64,000 nucleotides of DNA, taken from positions 50,422,774 through 50,486,773 of the forward strand of contig CM043942.1 of NCBI GenBank assembly GCA_014529385.2. The letters are read 5' to 3'. The notes beneath the pieces were generated by a model. It ran no database searches. It saw nothing but the letters and a program-made list of their open reading frames with translations, and was not told the DNA's origin. Shown here piece by piece: positions 22,011 through 33,486 of this stretch (the stretch's first letter is position 1; the number at the start of each line of letters is the position of its first letter). The position numbers and the translations under genes were made by a program. Origin of the DNA: Adiantum capillus-veneris (Eukaryota; Streptophyta; Polypodiopsida; Polypodiales; Pteridaceae).

Positions 22011-23127
22011 ACCACTTTGCATTGTGTTCTTGCCTTAGCTGCCAAAGGGGACATTTAACTTGTCCAGATGGATATTAAGACTACATTCTTACATGATGAT
22101 CTTCATGAGGACGTATATATGCAGCAACCACAAAGGTTTTTTGAGAAGGGTAGAGAGCACTTGGTTTGTAAGATCAAGAAGAGCCTTTATGGCCTTAAAC
22201 ACGCACCAAGAGAATGGTATCATAAGTTTCATTCATTTATGCTCTCTCAAGGTTATAGAAGAAGTGACATTGATCATTGCCTCTATACTAAGCGAGTTAA
22301 GCAAAGCATGGTAGCTTGTTGGTTTTTATCCTTTAAGTGGATGACATGTTACTTGTTGAAAAGAACATTAATGAGTTAGCTTCCTTGAAATAAAAGTTGA
22401 ATGATAGCTTTGACGTGAAATATTTGGGGTCATATTTTGGGCATGCACATTGTGCGCGATAAATATAAGAAGTTGCTTTACTTATCTCAACAAATTATAT
22501 TGAAAACCCACTCAAACATTTCAATATGGAGAGAGGGAAGGCATAGAATACTCCACTGCCTCCATATGTGAAACTATGCCTAAATGATAGTCCCAAATTT
22601 GATGTAGAAAAGGCTGAAATGGCAAAGGTGCCATACTCTTTGCAGTTGGTAGCTTAATTATGCAATGATATGTACATGATTAGATATTGCTTTTGCAATG
22701 GGAGTGGTCAACCAATACATGTCAAATCCTGGCAAGAAACATTGGGGGGTAGTGAAAGGAGTCATGAGATATCTGAATCGTACAAAGGAATTGTGCATTT
22801 GGTTTGGAAGAAAATAAGCACATGTACTTGGATACACTAATTATGCATGGGATATGGACAAAAGGAGGTCTACTTTAGGTTACGTCTTCATTTTTATTGG
22901 TGGTACTGTTTCTTGTCGATCTCATTTGAGAGTTGCACATCCATGTCAACCATCAAAGCTACGTATATTGCAGCATCAAAGGCTTGCAAGGAAGCTATAT
23001 GGCTTGCTCGACTAGTGAAAGACTTGGGAATTTTTGCTGAGGTGCCTACATTACACTGTGATAGTCACAATGCTATCATGTTGGCAAGGAATCCAATGTT
23101 TCATGTGAAGATAAAGCATACAAATGT
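22011..23127 (+). pseudogene. Copia I RT and RNase H, middle piece
   Basis: After the solo LTR the copia RT resumes: LVQMDIKTTFLHDDLHEDVY, CKIKKSLYGLKHAPREWYHK, then the catalytic VDDMLLVEKNINELAS at about 22,335 in a shifted frame with stops. RNase H follows: GVVNQYMSNPGKKHWGVVKG (about 22,700), TLGYVFIFIGGTVSC, IKATYIAASKACKEAIWLAR and FHVKIKHTNV. The reading is cut in that last motif by G2. At least two stops (for example at about 22,338 and 22,390) and several frameshifts make it inactive. Confidence 0.88.
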
Positions 23128-24688
23128 TGTAATAGAAATGGCCTAATAACTTGTAGAGTAGCGGAATTAAGAGAAAGTATTTGCTGAAATTACTTTGAGA
23201 GCATAATGGGTGAACTTCATTAATAGTAGCAACATAAAAATAATAGTTAATTAACTAGGCATGAACAATACTTTTGCAAGAGAGTGAATTAGAGAACATG
23301 ACAACAATTGAGGACCGGATTTATGTGGAGCCGGTCCCCCCTCCCCAATAGGCATTTGTATTATAGATTCTCCCATTAAAGGAGACTTGGTACAATACAA
23401 TCTTTGTGTTCTTTTTTACCTAAGTGATGCTATGAAGATGGAAAGCTTCATGCACCACTAGCATAGCATAATCTTTGAATAATACATTAACTGGACCAAG
23501 CCTCAGTCCCAAGACCTCAAACACCTTCGAAGGGGGAGAGAGCTAGCATGGAGTGAGGATAGGGAAGAGGAAGAAGAAGTAGTATACGAGAAAGAGATAT
23601 TCCCTTACTTATCATCACTCTTCTTTAGCATAGCATAATAGCTTAGTAATGATGAAGATGAAGAAGATGGCAAGCTCAAGCTTTGAAGCATGTCTCTTGG
23701 TTGGATTTGCACCCCATAGCCAGAGAGGCTAAGTGTAGGCTCACTCTTCTCAAGGAGCTTAGAGAAGGAGATGGAGCTCTTGCACTTGCCAAGCACATAA
23801 TGAGAGTGAATGTGAGAGTGTGTGGGTGAGTATACCGTGCAAGCTAGGCCCATGCTTCCTTGGTCGACCCCCTCTGGCCAATCACAGCCTTAGTGCATAT
23901 CAAGCAACAAGGGTAGTCTTGGGACAAGTGTCCCCCTTTCCACTTTGAGAGAGAGGACTTGATAAATGCAAAAGCAATTAAATAAATGTGGCAATTTATC
24001 ATTGGACCCCTTTTAAGCCTGGCCAATAGGATTCAAGCACCTCATGAAGGTAACATGGGTAGGGTCTTGACATGTGTCCTTGCTGCCTCTCTAGGCTTGG
24101 GCTCACCTTGAGTGTGTGAGTGTGTGTTATCTCTCTACCCCCTAGGAAAAGGGCTCACCCCCCCTCTTGTAGGGTTTTTTGACTTGCTTTGATCAAGCAC
24201 CTTAGTCATCAAGCATGACTAAGCACTTGGACTAGGGGGTGCAAGCATCTCAAGCAAGCATGTCCAAGCACCTCAAGCACCTTAGTGATGCAGCAGGTCA
24301 AGCACCTCAAGAACCTTAATCAAGCACCTCAAGAATGACAAGCACCTCAAGCACCTTAATCAAGCACCTCAAGCAGGACAAGCATCTCAAGCTTGGGCTG
24401 GGTTCCCACCTCAAGCTCAGCCCTAACTTAGGTCAAGGACTTTTAACACTAACCTTTGGAGGTCTTTAATGAAGCTAACCATAAGGTCTTCTAAGCTCCA
24501 TTGGTAGCCTTACTCTTTGACAGACCATCTCTCATTTGAGCCCCTTTACCATTGGCCCCTTGTTGAGATAGATCTGTAAGCACATGTCTATACTCTACCT
24601 CTTATTTCCATTTATCTCTCCCATATTAAATGATCAATTCAATATGAGAAAGTCTTTTTGGAAAAGGTAGATATTAGATTTTATGACA
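23128..24688 (-). repeat. G2 3' LTR (1,561 bp)
   Basis: On the + strand it runs TGTAATAGAAATGGCC...TTTTATGACA. It contains the AAGCACCTCAAGCACCTTAAT-type minisatellite at about 24,190-24,400. The polypurine tract AAGAGAGAGGAAA (minus strand) abuts it at 24,689. Pairwise it is very similar to the 5' LTR apart from small insertions and the minisatellite copy number. Confidence 0.9.
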
Positions 24689-25737
24689 TTTCCTCTCTCT
24701 TGAAATCATAATCATCCTCAACTATGAGGTAGAAGAGATAAATTCTTAGTCATTAGTCTACGTTACTTAGCGGGTAGAGGGTGATTACTTAATGGAGAGA
24801 GACAGATTTACATACACGAGATTATAGAGTAGAGAGAGAGAGAGTACACACGATATACGTAGTTCACCCAATGTGGGCTACGTCCACGAAAAAGCAGCCA
24901 CTCAATGGCTTTAGTACTTCAAAACAAGAAGTAGTTTACAAAGAGATTATACCCTTTTGGAGCTCCCGCATTGCTTCACTCTCACCACCTCACACCCATC
25001 TTGTTGCATCAACTTCACACTATGAAATGTGTGTAGAAATGGCCTCCTTTTATAGGCCAAAAGGGTTGCCCTCTCTTATGAGAGGCAGCCATGTGTAGCC
25101 GCCCTTGTGTGAATAAGTCCAAATCGGACCCTCCAATCTGCCTATGTGTGGCCGCCCTTGTGTAGACAAATCCGCTTTTGAATTCGGCCACCATCCATTG
25201 AATTCGGCCACCGTCACCGGCCATTGACTTCTTCCGACCACCGGCCACCCACCGGCCAACGACCAGCCGACTGTTTTCCCCGTCGCCGTCGGCCGTAATA
25301 TTCCGGCCCCTGATTTTTGGCCGTGAAAATTTTGGTTTCCGGCGAGTGATTTTTATTTCCGGTGAGTGATTTTCCTTCACACACGATGGATTCTCCTCAT
25401 AATGGGGGCCTTACAAATGTGCGCTTTTACCAGAGAAAATTACAAGGGGTAAATCTGGCTCCATACTTAACACTTTTTACCCTATGACATCATTCCAAGA
25501 TGGATGACTAATCCATTTGGTGCTTGGGAGACATAGCTTCCGCAGCCATGTATGCTCTTTAGTCCATATCATAATGCAAAGTAGAATGACAAGTTCTACT
25601 TGGTGTTTGAGAGACGTCGTCAACCAAACATGATTCTAAGCATGCATACTACTTATATTTGTGCACAATAAAAAGAGAACTACTCTTATAAGACAAAAAA
25701 TATTGGTCATTAAAAAGAAATTTGTACATTTGCTTAC
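24689..25737 (-). other. G2 3' untranslated region, probably with an inserted LTR fragment
   Basis: The parts next to the LTR (24,689-24,770) match G1's 3' region. From about 24,780 to 25,480 there is extra DNA absent from G1. It includes an AG run, then ATACGTAGTTCACCCAATGT and GGCTACGTCCACG, phrases widespread in plant LTRs, and a GGCC-rich part. I could not find matching TG/CA ends with a target duplication, so calling it a solo or partial LTR is tentative. No coding region is supported. Confidence 0.4.
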
Positions 25738-27221
25738 TCTAATGTAGCATTGTAAGCATTGATAAGGTTCATACTATCCTTAAGTTGTACTCCTTACATC
25801 CATTTTAGCATCTTCAAAAGGATAGTTTTGAACTTAATAAGATACCGACGGATAATCTTACCATGTCGCAGTACCTTATCTTCATGTCGAAGGACAGCTT
25901 CGGGTTGTAGCACCTCTTCTTGATCTTCTACTTTGGGAGGGTCTTCAATAATTGGTTCACTTGGTGGCTCTCCTTTGTAGGGCTTAAGTAGACTCACATG
26001 AAAAGCATTGTGTATGAGCCAATGGTTGGGCAATTTAAGTTGGTAAGCCATCTCGTTGATTGGCTTCAAAATTTGAAAAGGGCCATAGAATCTTTTTTCT
26101 AGTTTAGCATAATACTTTTGATGGCCCGTAGGATTTTTGCCCTTCGTTTGCCTTAATCGAGCCTTGGGGAACTTGAGTAAGACCCAATCGTTTTCTTTGA
26201 ACGTTAATGCCCTTCTGTGCTTATCGGCAACAACTTTTTGCCTTTGTTGAGAGATGGATATAGCCTCCTTAATCTTTTGAAAAGATTCTTGTAGGTCACG
26301 GCTATACTCATCAGCAGCGAAGATATTCCCATGTACCTTAAGTAGCAAGGGACTTTTAGATCTTCCCTCAATGATTTCAAAAGGTGCTTTTCCTATAGAA
26401 GTATGTACAGTATTATTGTATGCATACTTTACAAGAGGTAAATACCTTTCCCATTGTGAGCATTGATCTACTTCTGTAACATAAGTCTTTAGTAGATCAA
26501 GTATTGTAAGATTGGCTATCTCACTTTGGCCATCCGTTTGTGGGCGATAGGTCGAAGAGAAATTCAATCTTGTACCTAAACTTTCAAAGAGACCCTTCCA
26601 GAAATTACTAGTCATTCTATGATCTCTATTTGACACGATGGATGTTGGCAATCCATGGTGTTTGAAAATCTGAGATATGAAGAGAGTAGCCATTTGGTGT
26701 GCCTTAATAGTCTTTTTGATAGGAATAAAGTGTGCTTGCTTGCTAAACCTGTCAAGTATTGTCCATATCTCCGTATTCCCAAGGATAGACTTGGGTAATC
26801 CAAAGATAAAATCCATGGATATACTCTCCCATGGTGAATTAGGGATTGTCAATGGTGGCTGGAGTAATCTAGGTTGCTTCCCTCTATCATACTTAGTCTT
26901 TTGGCATACTACACATTTGGAAACATACTCTTGTATGTCCACTTTCATGGTAGGCCAATAGAAGTATGTCTCTACTCCTCAGAGAGTAGGTTGAATACGT
27001 CTATGCCCCGCATAGGGAGGATCATGGGATTCAAACATGACTTTCTCACGAAGGGAATGGGTAATACATAGCCTATTGCCATGGAGAAGATAACCATCCT
27101 GCAAGGTGAATGGTTCCTCTTTCTTCCCCAAAGCAAGGGCTGACATTACGTCTTTAAAGTCAGGGTCAGTAGCATACTGATCTATCATAGAAGATAGATC
27201 ATTGTGAGTAGCTATTGACAC
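25738..27221 (-). pseudogene. G2 integrase
   Basis: Frame 25,794-26,948 (384 codons) plus the N-terminal frame 26,979-27,221. The zinc-binding part ends at YVSKCVVCQKTKYDRGKQ. The catalytic core shows SMDFIFGLPKSILGNTEIW, SIVSNRDHRMTSNFWKGL (DRD changed to NRD, so the second catalytic Asp is replaced) and SSTYRPQTDGQSEIANLTI. The C-terminal part has LKLPNHWLIHNAFHVSLLKP and RRYLIKFK. No chromodomain was recognised. It inserts element DNA. The frame stops near the end (25,794) but homology runs to about 25,738. Confidence 0.88.
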
Positions 27222-27236
27222 TGCATTAACCTTTGG

Positions 27237-27720
27237 TCATCGTGAAAGTGCATCAGCCACTTGATTGTGCTTACCAGCAATGTGAGCAATATGAAAATTA
27301 AATTGCAAAAGAAAATTTGCCCACCTCATTTGTTTGTCGGAAAGCTTGGTCTGCATCATGAAGTACTTGAGACTTTGATGGTTGGTTCGTAGAATAAATG
27401 GAGTCCCCAATAGATAGTGCTTCCACGTGTCTAGGGCATGAATAACAGCTAAAAGCTCTTTCTCATATATGTGTAGGACACGTTCATTTGTGTTGAGCCT
27501 TCGGCTCTCATATGCTATGGTGTTCCCTTCTTGAAGCAAGACTGCTCCAAGGCAATCACCACAAGAATCACATTGGACCATAAATGGTTTTGAGAGATCC
27601 GGAAGCATGAGGATTGGTTGGGAGGTAAGCTTCTCTTTGAGCTTGTCAAAAGCATTTTGCTCCTTAGCAGTCTATGAATACTTAATGTTCTTTTTTGTTA
27701 AGCAATGGTCCTGCTATTTG
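27237..27720 (-). pseudogene. G2 RNase H
   Basis: PDLSKPFMVQCDSCGDCLGA, YESRRLNTNERVLHIYEKEL, LAVIHALDTWKHYLLGTPF, NHQSLKYFMMQTKLSDKQMR and HIAGKHNQVADALSR form a complete gypsy RNase H domain, ending directly before the integrase N-terminus. It degrades the RNA strand during reverse transcription. The linker to RT (27,610-27,720) carries stops. Confidence 0.88.
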
Positions 27721-28369
27721 AGATAATTTTGCTATGAAGCGTCTATAGTATGCACACATACTTATAAAGCTTCTTAGGTCATGTAGATTCCTTGGATTAT
27801 GCCATGCTTTTATTACCTCTAACTTTGATAGATCCATTCGGATACCATCTTGAGAGATAATATGACCTAAGTATTGAATCTTTTGGAGGAAAAATTATCT
27901 TTTCTTTTGGATGAGAAGAAGATTATTCTTCCTTAGCGCTTGACAAATCATTGTTATGTTCCTCCAAAGACTTGGAGTAGATGATAATACCAGTGAATTT
28001 ACAGTAAGGTCTAAAGATCTTCTCCATTAGACGATTGAACGTGGCTGGTGCGTTGGTCAAGCCAAAAGGCATGACTAGATATTCATAAAGACCAGATGTT
28101 GTACGAAACGCGGTCTTTAGGATATCTTCATCCACTATCCTTATTTGATGATAGCCACTTTTAAGGTCAATAATACTGAAGTAGGTAGAGCCTTGTAACT
28201 TATCAAACAGATCTTCTACCCAAGGCCCGGGGAATCTATTTTTGATAGTCATATGGTTTAGTGCACGATAGTCCACACACATACGGTATGTTCCATCTTT
28301 CTTTTGCACTAAAAGAACGGGAGAACAAAAGGGAGAGGAGCTAGGCCTCACCATACCTTTGTCTACCAA
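27721..28369 (-). pseudogene. G2 reverse transcriptase, catalytic motif lost
   Basis: Frame 27,923-28,369 starts [20 protein letters not shown] and continues with [36 protein letters not shown] and [20 protein letters not shown]. Where G1 still has VYCDDIIIYSK, this copy reads [12 protein letters not shown]: the Asp-Asp pair is gone through a small deletion. The thumb continues, frame-broken, to about 27,721. Confidence 0.9.
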
Positions 28370-28705
28370 TTATTGTACTTGCCTCATGATCTCCTCCTAT
28401 TGAGCTTGAGAAACTCAATAAGGAGGTTTGTTAGGCTGTGAGCTTGCTGGGATAAGCTCAATGGGATGGTCATCATCCCCTCGTTTTGAAGGTAAGTCCA
28501 TAGGGATATCATCATTGAACACATCTTGGAATCCTTTTAGAAAATTAGACAAGTCTAACTCTTCTTGATTCCTACCATCTACTTTTGATAAACATTAGAA
28601 CCTTTTTGAGACTCTTTGACAAAAATCATGTACGCAGAAACTGAGCTCTTCATTGATTTGTCAAAAATAGGAAGATTTACAAGTGGAATAGTGCGACCGG
28701 GCTCA
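28370..28705 (-). pseudogene. G2 protease-RT linker
   Basis: On the minus strand this reads DIPMDLPSKRGDDDHPIEL and NKPPY-VSQAQ-EEIMRQV with several stops. This is the conserved stretch just before the RT start in gypsy elements. It joins the protease at 28,706 to the RT at 28,369. Confidence 0.75.
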
Positions 28706-29407
28706 TTAGCATCTATATACATATTCTTGTCCCTGTAAAGTGAAGTAAATTCTCCTTTCAGGAAACTTTATGTTGGCAGCCATGCGGTCGAACCATGGTG
28801 CCCCTAGGATAGCATCCTCATGTTGGAGAGGAGAGATGAAGAAGTCTTCTTTGTCGACATAGCTTTGAACATGAAGCCTCAACTTCCCAATCAAGGGAGT
28901 AACGGAGGCTTGCTGTCCCTTGAAAGCTGCATCAGTCATTACAGTATCTCCCATCTCAAAAGCTTGAATGCCCAACTTGGTGGCCAACTCCGTTGATATG
29001 AAGTTGTGAGTAGAGCTAGGGTCAAACAAGATGAAGGCATCATGCTCTCTTATTCTTCCACATGCATAGGAGAGAGCTGCTCCTTTGCAATGAACATCCT
29101 CTTTTGGAGCTTCGATGGCGGAAGCTCTAGGAGTCCCATCGCGAGCATTTTTTTTGGGGCAAGAACGGTAGGTATGTCCTCCCCTCTTGTATTCCCTAGG
29201 AGAATAGCCATAGCTTTCATCAAAAGAGGAGGAAGGTGAAGAAGAAGGAGAAGAGGGTGACCTCTTCCTTGCCCTTTTCTTCCTTGGTTTCCTCTCTTCC
29301 CGTTCAGAGTGGCAAGGAGACGGCCGGCGGACTATGGTTTGAAGATTTCCTCTTGGGAGGTGTTGGCAATCGCCTAGACCGCCGTCTTCTTGGAGCCAAA
29401 TCTTCAT
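28706..29407 (-). pseudogene. G2 gag C-terminus and retropepsin
   Basis: It begins in an Arg/Ser-rich stretch, then a damaged zinc knuckle (YKRGGHTYRSCPKK; the first Cys pair is lost). The protease follows: AFILFDPSSTHNFISTELAT, where DPSS replaces the usual DSGA/DTGA-type loop as in many plant gypsy elements, and DAILGAPWFDRMAANI, the conserved second strand. It matches the G3 relic upstream. It would cleave the gag-pol polyprotein. Confidence 0.8.
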
Positions 29408-30114
29408 ATGAACTTAGGGACTCAGTGCTTTCTCGTTCCTTGGATTCCTCCTCTTGAATGGGAGAGAATCTTCTTTTGGGAGTCTCTTCAAGAGACCTCC
29501 TAAGCTCTCTCTCCTATTTGAAGAGGAAGGGTTATCCCATAAGCACGAAGTTGTTGAGTAACTTCGGCTTGCAAGGTAGGGTTACCCATGGCTTGCTGCA
29601 ACCTAGTAATAAGGTAGTTAACAAACATGGGGGCACCATCATTAGCACCTTCACGTGCAAAATCAAAGCTATCAATGTTCATTCTACTCTCTTGATTATG
29701 GTTGGCCATGTTAATTAAACTTATATGTTTGTTTAATGTACTTTTTGGCAATTCAAAACTTCAGTTGCTACTCCTCTTAGCCTTTGAAAATTTTGGCCCT
29801 AAGGTATCTATACCCACGGCTGGAATTTGGTTAACTATAGAGAGTAGTGAGGTGAGTCTAATATTGCAGCATTGCCGAGGGATAGCTCCTTTCAGACTTC
29901 TTATGGCTCAATAATGGTAAAGCCGTAGGCAAGTCTAAAGAGACTCCATTATTAAGACCAAAGCTCCTGAGGTGTGCACCATACCCCACATAGTGGGCTG
30001 CAACAAAACCGTTACTAGATCCCAGTCCCACTTACCCTAATATAATTAACAAAACCAACCATTTATAGGCTACTTAAGGACATCTCTTCTTAAGCAAGAA
30101 AAGAGAAACCAAAT
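29408..30114 (-). pseudogene. G2 gag N-terminus and 5' leader, gag core missing
   Basis: Frame 29,500-29,751 includes MANHNQESRMNIDSFDFARE and NYLITRLQQAMGNPTLQAEV, the start of a gypsy gag (initiator near 29,709). It is followed almost at once by the Arg/Ser-rich end of gag. The central core seen in G3 (QWWTSL...FCAGLPEEM) is absent, implying an internal deletion near 29,410-29,500. The remaining 29,760-30,114 is leader without coding signal. Confidence 0.7.
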
Positions 30115-30127
30115 GCTCTGATACCAA
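30115..30127 (-). other. G2 primer binding site (initiator tRNA-Met)
   Basis: The minus strand reads TTGGTATCAGAGC immediately after the 5' LTR. This is the plant initiator-Met tRNA complement used by most Ty1/copia and many gypsy elements. It fixes the LTR boundary at 30,128 and the element's orientation. Confidence 0.92.
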
Positions 30128-31695
30128 TGTAATAGAAATGGCCTAATAACTTGTAGAGTAGCGGAATTAAGAGAAAGTGTTTGCTGAAATTACTATGAGA
30201 GAATAATGGGTGAACTTCATTAATGGTAGCAACATAAACATAACAATTAATTAACTAGACATGAACAATACTTTTGCATGAGAGAGAATTAGAGAACATT
30301 ACAAAAATTGAGGACCGGATTTATGTGGAGCTGGTCCCCCCTCCAATAGCATTTGTATTATAGATTCTCCCATTAAAGGAGACTTGGTACAATACAATCT
30401 TTGTGTTCTTTTTGACCTAAGTGATGCTATGAAGATGGAAAGCTTCATGCACCACTAGCATAGCATAATCTTTGAAGAAAGCATTAACTGGACCAAGCCT
30501 CAATCCCAAGACCTCAAAAACCTTCGAAGGTGGAGAGAGCTAGCAGCGAGTGAGGATAGGGAAGAGGAAGAAGAAGTAGTATACCAGAAAGAGCTATTCC
30601 CTTACTTATCATCACTCTTCTTTAGCATAGCATAATAGCTTAGTAATGATGAAGATGAAGAAGATGGAAAGCTCAAGCTTTGAAGCATGTCTCTTGGTTG
30701 GATTTCACTCCATAGCCAAAGAGGTAAGTGTAGGCTCACTCTTCTCAAGGAGGTTAGAGAAGGAGATGGAGCTCTTGCACTTGCCAACCACATAATGAGA
30801 GTGAATGTGAGAGTGTGTGGGTTAGTATACCTTGCAATCTAGGCCCATGCTTCCTTGGTCAATCCCCTCTTTTAGCACTCCTAGGCATTTTATTGGACCT
30901 CCTCAAGCCTGGCCAATCACAGCCTTAGTGCATATCAAGCAACAAGGGTAGTCTTGGGACAAGTGTCCCCCTTTCCACTTTGAGAGAGAGGACTTGATAA
31001 ATGCAAAAGAAATTAAATAAATGTGGTAATTTATCATTGGACCCCTTTTAAGCCTGGCCAATAGGATTCAAGCACCTCATGAAGGTAACATGGGTAGGTC
31101 TTGACATGTGTCCTTGCTGCATCTCTAGGCTTGGGCTCACCTTGAGTGTGTGTTCTCTCTCTACCCCCTAGGAAAAGGACTCGACCCCCCTCTTGTAGGG
31201 ATATTTTTGACTTGATTTGATCAAGCACCTTAGTCACCAAGCATGACTAAGCACTTGGACTAGGGGGTGTTCCCACAAGCATCTCAAGTAAGCATGTCCA
31301 AGCACCTTAGTCATGCAGCAGGTCAAGCACCTCAAGCACCTTAATCAAGCACCTCAAGCACCTTAATCAAGCACCTCAAGCAAGACAAGCATCTCGAGCT
31401 TGGGCTGGATTCCCACCTCAAGCTCAACCCTAACTTAGGTCAAGAACTTTTAACACTAACCTTTGGAGGTCTTTAATGAAGCTAACCCTAAGGTCTTCTA
31501 AGCTCCATTGGTAGCCTTGCTCTTTGACAGACCATCTCTCATTTGAGCCCCTTTACCATTGGCCCCTTGTTGAGATAGATCTGTAAGCACATGTCTATAT
31601 TCTACCTCTTGTTTCCATTTATCTCTCCCATATTAAATGATCAGCTCATTATGAGAAAGTCTTTTTGGAATAGGTAGATATTAGATTTTATGAAA
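30128..31695 (-). repeat. G2 5' LTR (1,568 bp)
   Basis: On the + strand it runs TGTAATAGAAATGGCC...TTTTATGAAA; the last CA has become AA. It contains the CTCAAGCACCTTAATCAAGC-type minisatellite at about 31,215-31,400, with a different copy number from the 3' LTR. A short frame at 30,602-30,793 is shared with the 3' LTR and is not a gene. Confidence 0.9.
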
Positions 31696-31904
31696 TATGT
31701 AAAGTACCACTTCATTCAGGATGTGCTTGAGGACAAGCATATGGAGCTTGTGAAGATGCACATAGATGATAACCCTGTAGATCTTCTCACCAAAGGTTTA
31801 GCTACTTATGGGCGTGAGCTAGATAGGCTACTCTAACATGATTGTACATACATATATATTTTATACCCCATACTTAAAGGCACATTGGCCTTTAAGTGGG
31901 AGGT
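31696..31904 (+). pseudogene. Copia I RNase H C-terminus and polypurine tract
   Basis: After G2 the copia RNase H ends: KYHFIQDVLEDKHMELVKMH, DDNPVDLLTKGL, GRELDRLL then a stop at about 31,838. The untranslated region ends in AAGTGGGAGG (31,894-31,903), the usual copia polypurine tract, directly before an LTR-like TGTTGGGG at 31,905. Confidence 0.88.
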
Positions 31905-31984
31905 TGTTGGGGTGGTAAAACTTAATGTGCTAGCCCTAAGTAAGTTCTCAACTAGACGATAACACCGACCATTACATGCGTTTG
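31905..31984 (+). repeat. Copia I 3' LTR, first ~80 bp only
   Basis: TGTTGGGGTGGTAAAACTTA begins right after the polypurine tract, as a copia 3' LTR should. LINE sequence takes over by about 31,985, so the LTR is truncated and no 5' partner exists in the window. The boundary with the LINE is approximate. Confidence 0.6.
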
Positions 31985-33330
31985 CCCATGATAATGTATT
32001 GTTTGTCAACCTTGGCAAAACCAAGGTTATGGTATTCAATACCACACCGCAATGGGTTAGGAGATCAACACCCACATTTTCTTATGGCCAGGAGTCAGTG
32101 AAGTATACAAATGCATACACTTACCTTGGGATAGCCTTTAGTGGTCCAGTGTTTTCATCGAGGAGAGCAGTTGAGACGAGATTGACTAGAGCATATGCTA
32201 CCCTAGGCAAATTAGAGGATGTGTTCGAAGGTTTCGTTCCAAGAACCTCAAACAAATCTATGGCTCTTTGATACTTTAGTGGCATTAGTTATACTTTATG
32301 GAGCCCAGATATGGGTACATTCAATGGACCACAATAGCAGATCTGGTAGCACTGATGGGTGGAGATGTATGGAGAGGCCTTTGGTTTCTATGATCTCTTG
32401 GATGATAAGAGTTAAGGCTTTAGTACCACATGAGATTATCAGAGCAGGGCTGGCTGCATCTTCACTTGTGGTCGAGGCACTCACCATATCAGTTTCTTTT
32501 TTGAACAATTTATGGACCTCCCTAGACACATATATGCTCGTTTAGCTTTTGAGTCTTCCCGAAAGCTAGCATTGCAGGGGGATACTACTCATTGGTATGG
32601 AAAGATAACATCATGGTTTTAGTTGCACGGTTTCAATATGGATAGATTGCCTAGTATTCTTTGGATGGTGCACCTCTATGTCTATTACGGGCAGAAAGAT
32701 TGCCAGACTCATTCGTCCATCAGGATGACCTATCTCAGCTCAATGCCAGGAGGACTTGGATTTAGCCGACACGAGAGTGGGCATGAAGATGGCTTTCTGT
32801 AGAGAGAATCTTCTCCATCTGACGGAGGACGGGTTTGTGACTAGACCTAGTTACATGGAAACACATTTATCTCGGGGGATACGATGCGCTATTGGTCACC
32901 TACGCACCTCTTCACATCAACTTGAGGTCAAGACTCGCAAGTTTAGGGGGATATCTACAGAGGATAGGATATGACAGCTATGCCATTTGGAGCTTGAGAT
33001 AGAGCTACATTACATATGTCACTGTTTTGTATATCATGAGATACAGGGGCGATTTCATTGACTTTGCTGCTTTGGAGATCAGGAGAGAGACAATCTCAAG
33101 GTAGATTACAAAATTCTTTAGACCACCTACTGGCAGACAGAGGGGCAGACCACACAACAGAGCCCAGAGGCTACTGAGCTACGGAGATCCAGACGCCCAC
33201 AATTGGGGGTACTTCACAACATTGACAGAGATTACAGTAGATGATATGGATCACTTTAGCTTGATAGTAAAGGTACTTACCATGGCGGACATTGACAATA
33301 TTCTATAGTGACCGATATAATACATCCTCA
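31985..33330 (+). mobile_element. LINE (non-LTR retrotransposon), 3' part, decayed
   Basis: The reading LFVNLGKTKVMVFNTTPQWV then YTYLGIAFSGPVFSSRRAVE is the end of a LINE RT domain and the region after it. Frames 31,999-32,271 and 32,219-32,545 overlap with a shift (DTLVALVILYGAQIWVHS). Near 32,970-33,060 lies ICQLCHLELEIELHYICHC, the C-terminal Cys/His motif found in L1-like ORF2 proteins. The 5' part (endonuclease and RT core) is missing, as usual for 5'-truncated LINEs. No poly-A tail is clear. Confidence 0.75.
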
Positions 33331-33486
33331 GACAGCGCCCGATGCTGGACATCCTCGAATAATAGAGCCCAATGCCGGATATCCTCGAACATTGATGTTC
33401 ATACACTCGGATTGTACTACCCTAAACAGTTGTGAACCATGATAATAGCTATTTAGCTTTTATTTTTATTTATTTCATTTTTATTT
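33331..33486. other. Short spacer with two CATCCTCGAA-type repeats
   Basis: CCGATGCTGGACATCCTCGAA and CAATGCCGGATATCCTCGAA lie in tandem around 33,338-33,390. The rest is T-rich and leads to the MITE. No gene is visible. Confidence 0.5.

Larger units (their letters stand above)
23128..31695 (-). mobile_element. G2: full-length Ty3/gypsy retrotransposon (8.6 kb)
   Basis: Minus-strand element: 5' LTR 31,695-30,128, initiator-Met primer site 30,127-30,115, gag N-terminus, protease, RT, RNase H, integrase, polypurine tract, 3' LTR 24,688-23,128. The pol order (PR-RT-RH-IN) is that of Ty3/gypsy. The target duplication is AATGT on the left (23,123-23,127) and TATGT on the right (31,696-31,700), one base changed. 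Removing G2 and one duplication puts copia I RNase H back in frame. The element is dead: the gag core is deleted, the RT catalytic motif is lost, and there are stops. Confidence 0.92.

Noticed and set aside
24780-25480. Complete solo LTR inside G2's 3' region
   Set aside because: LTR-like phrases are present, but no TG/CA ends with a target duplication could be located, so only a tentative note is given.
31833-32075. 80-residue minus-strand frame
   Set aside because: Spans the copia I 3' end and the LINE, two unrelated elements, on the opposite strand.
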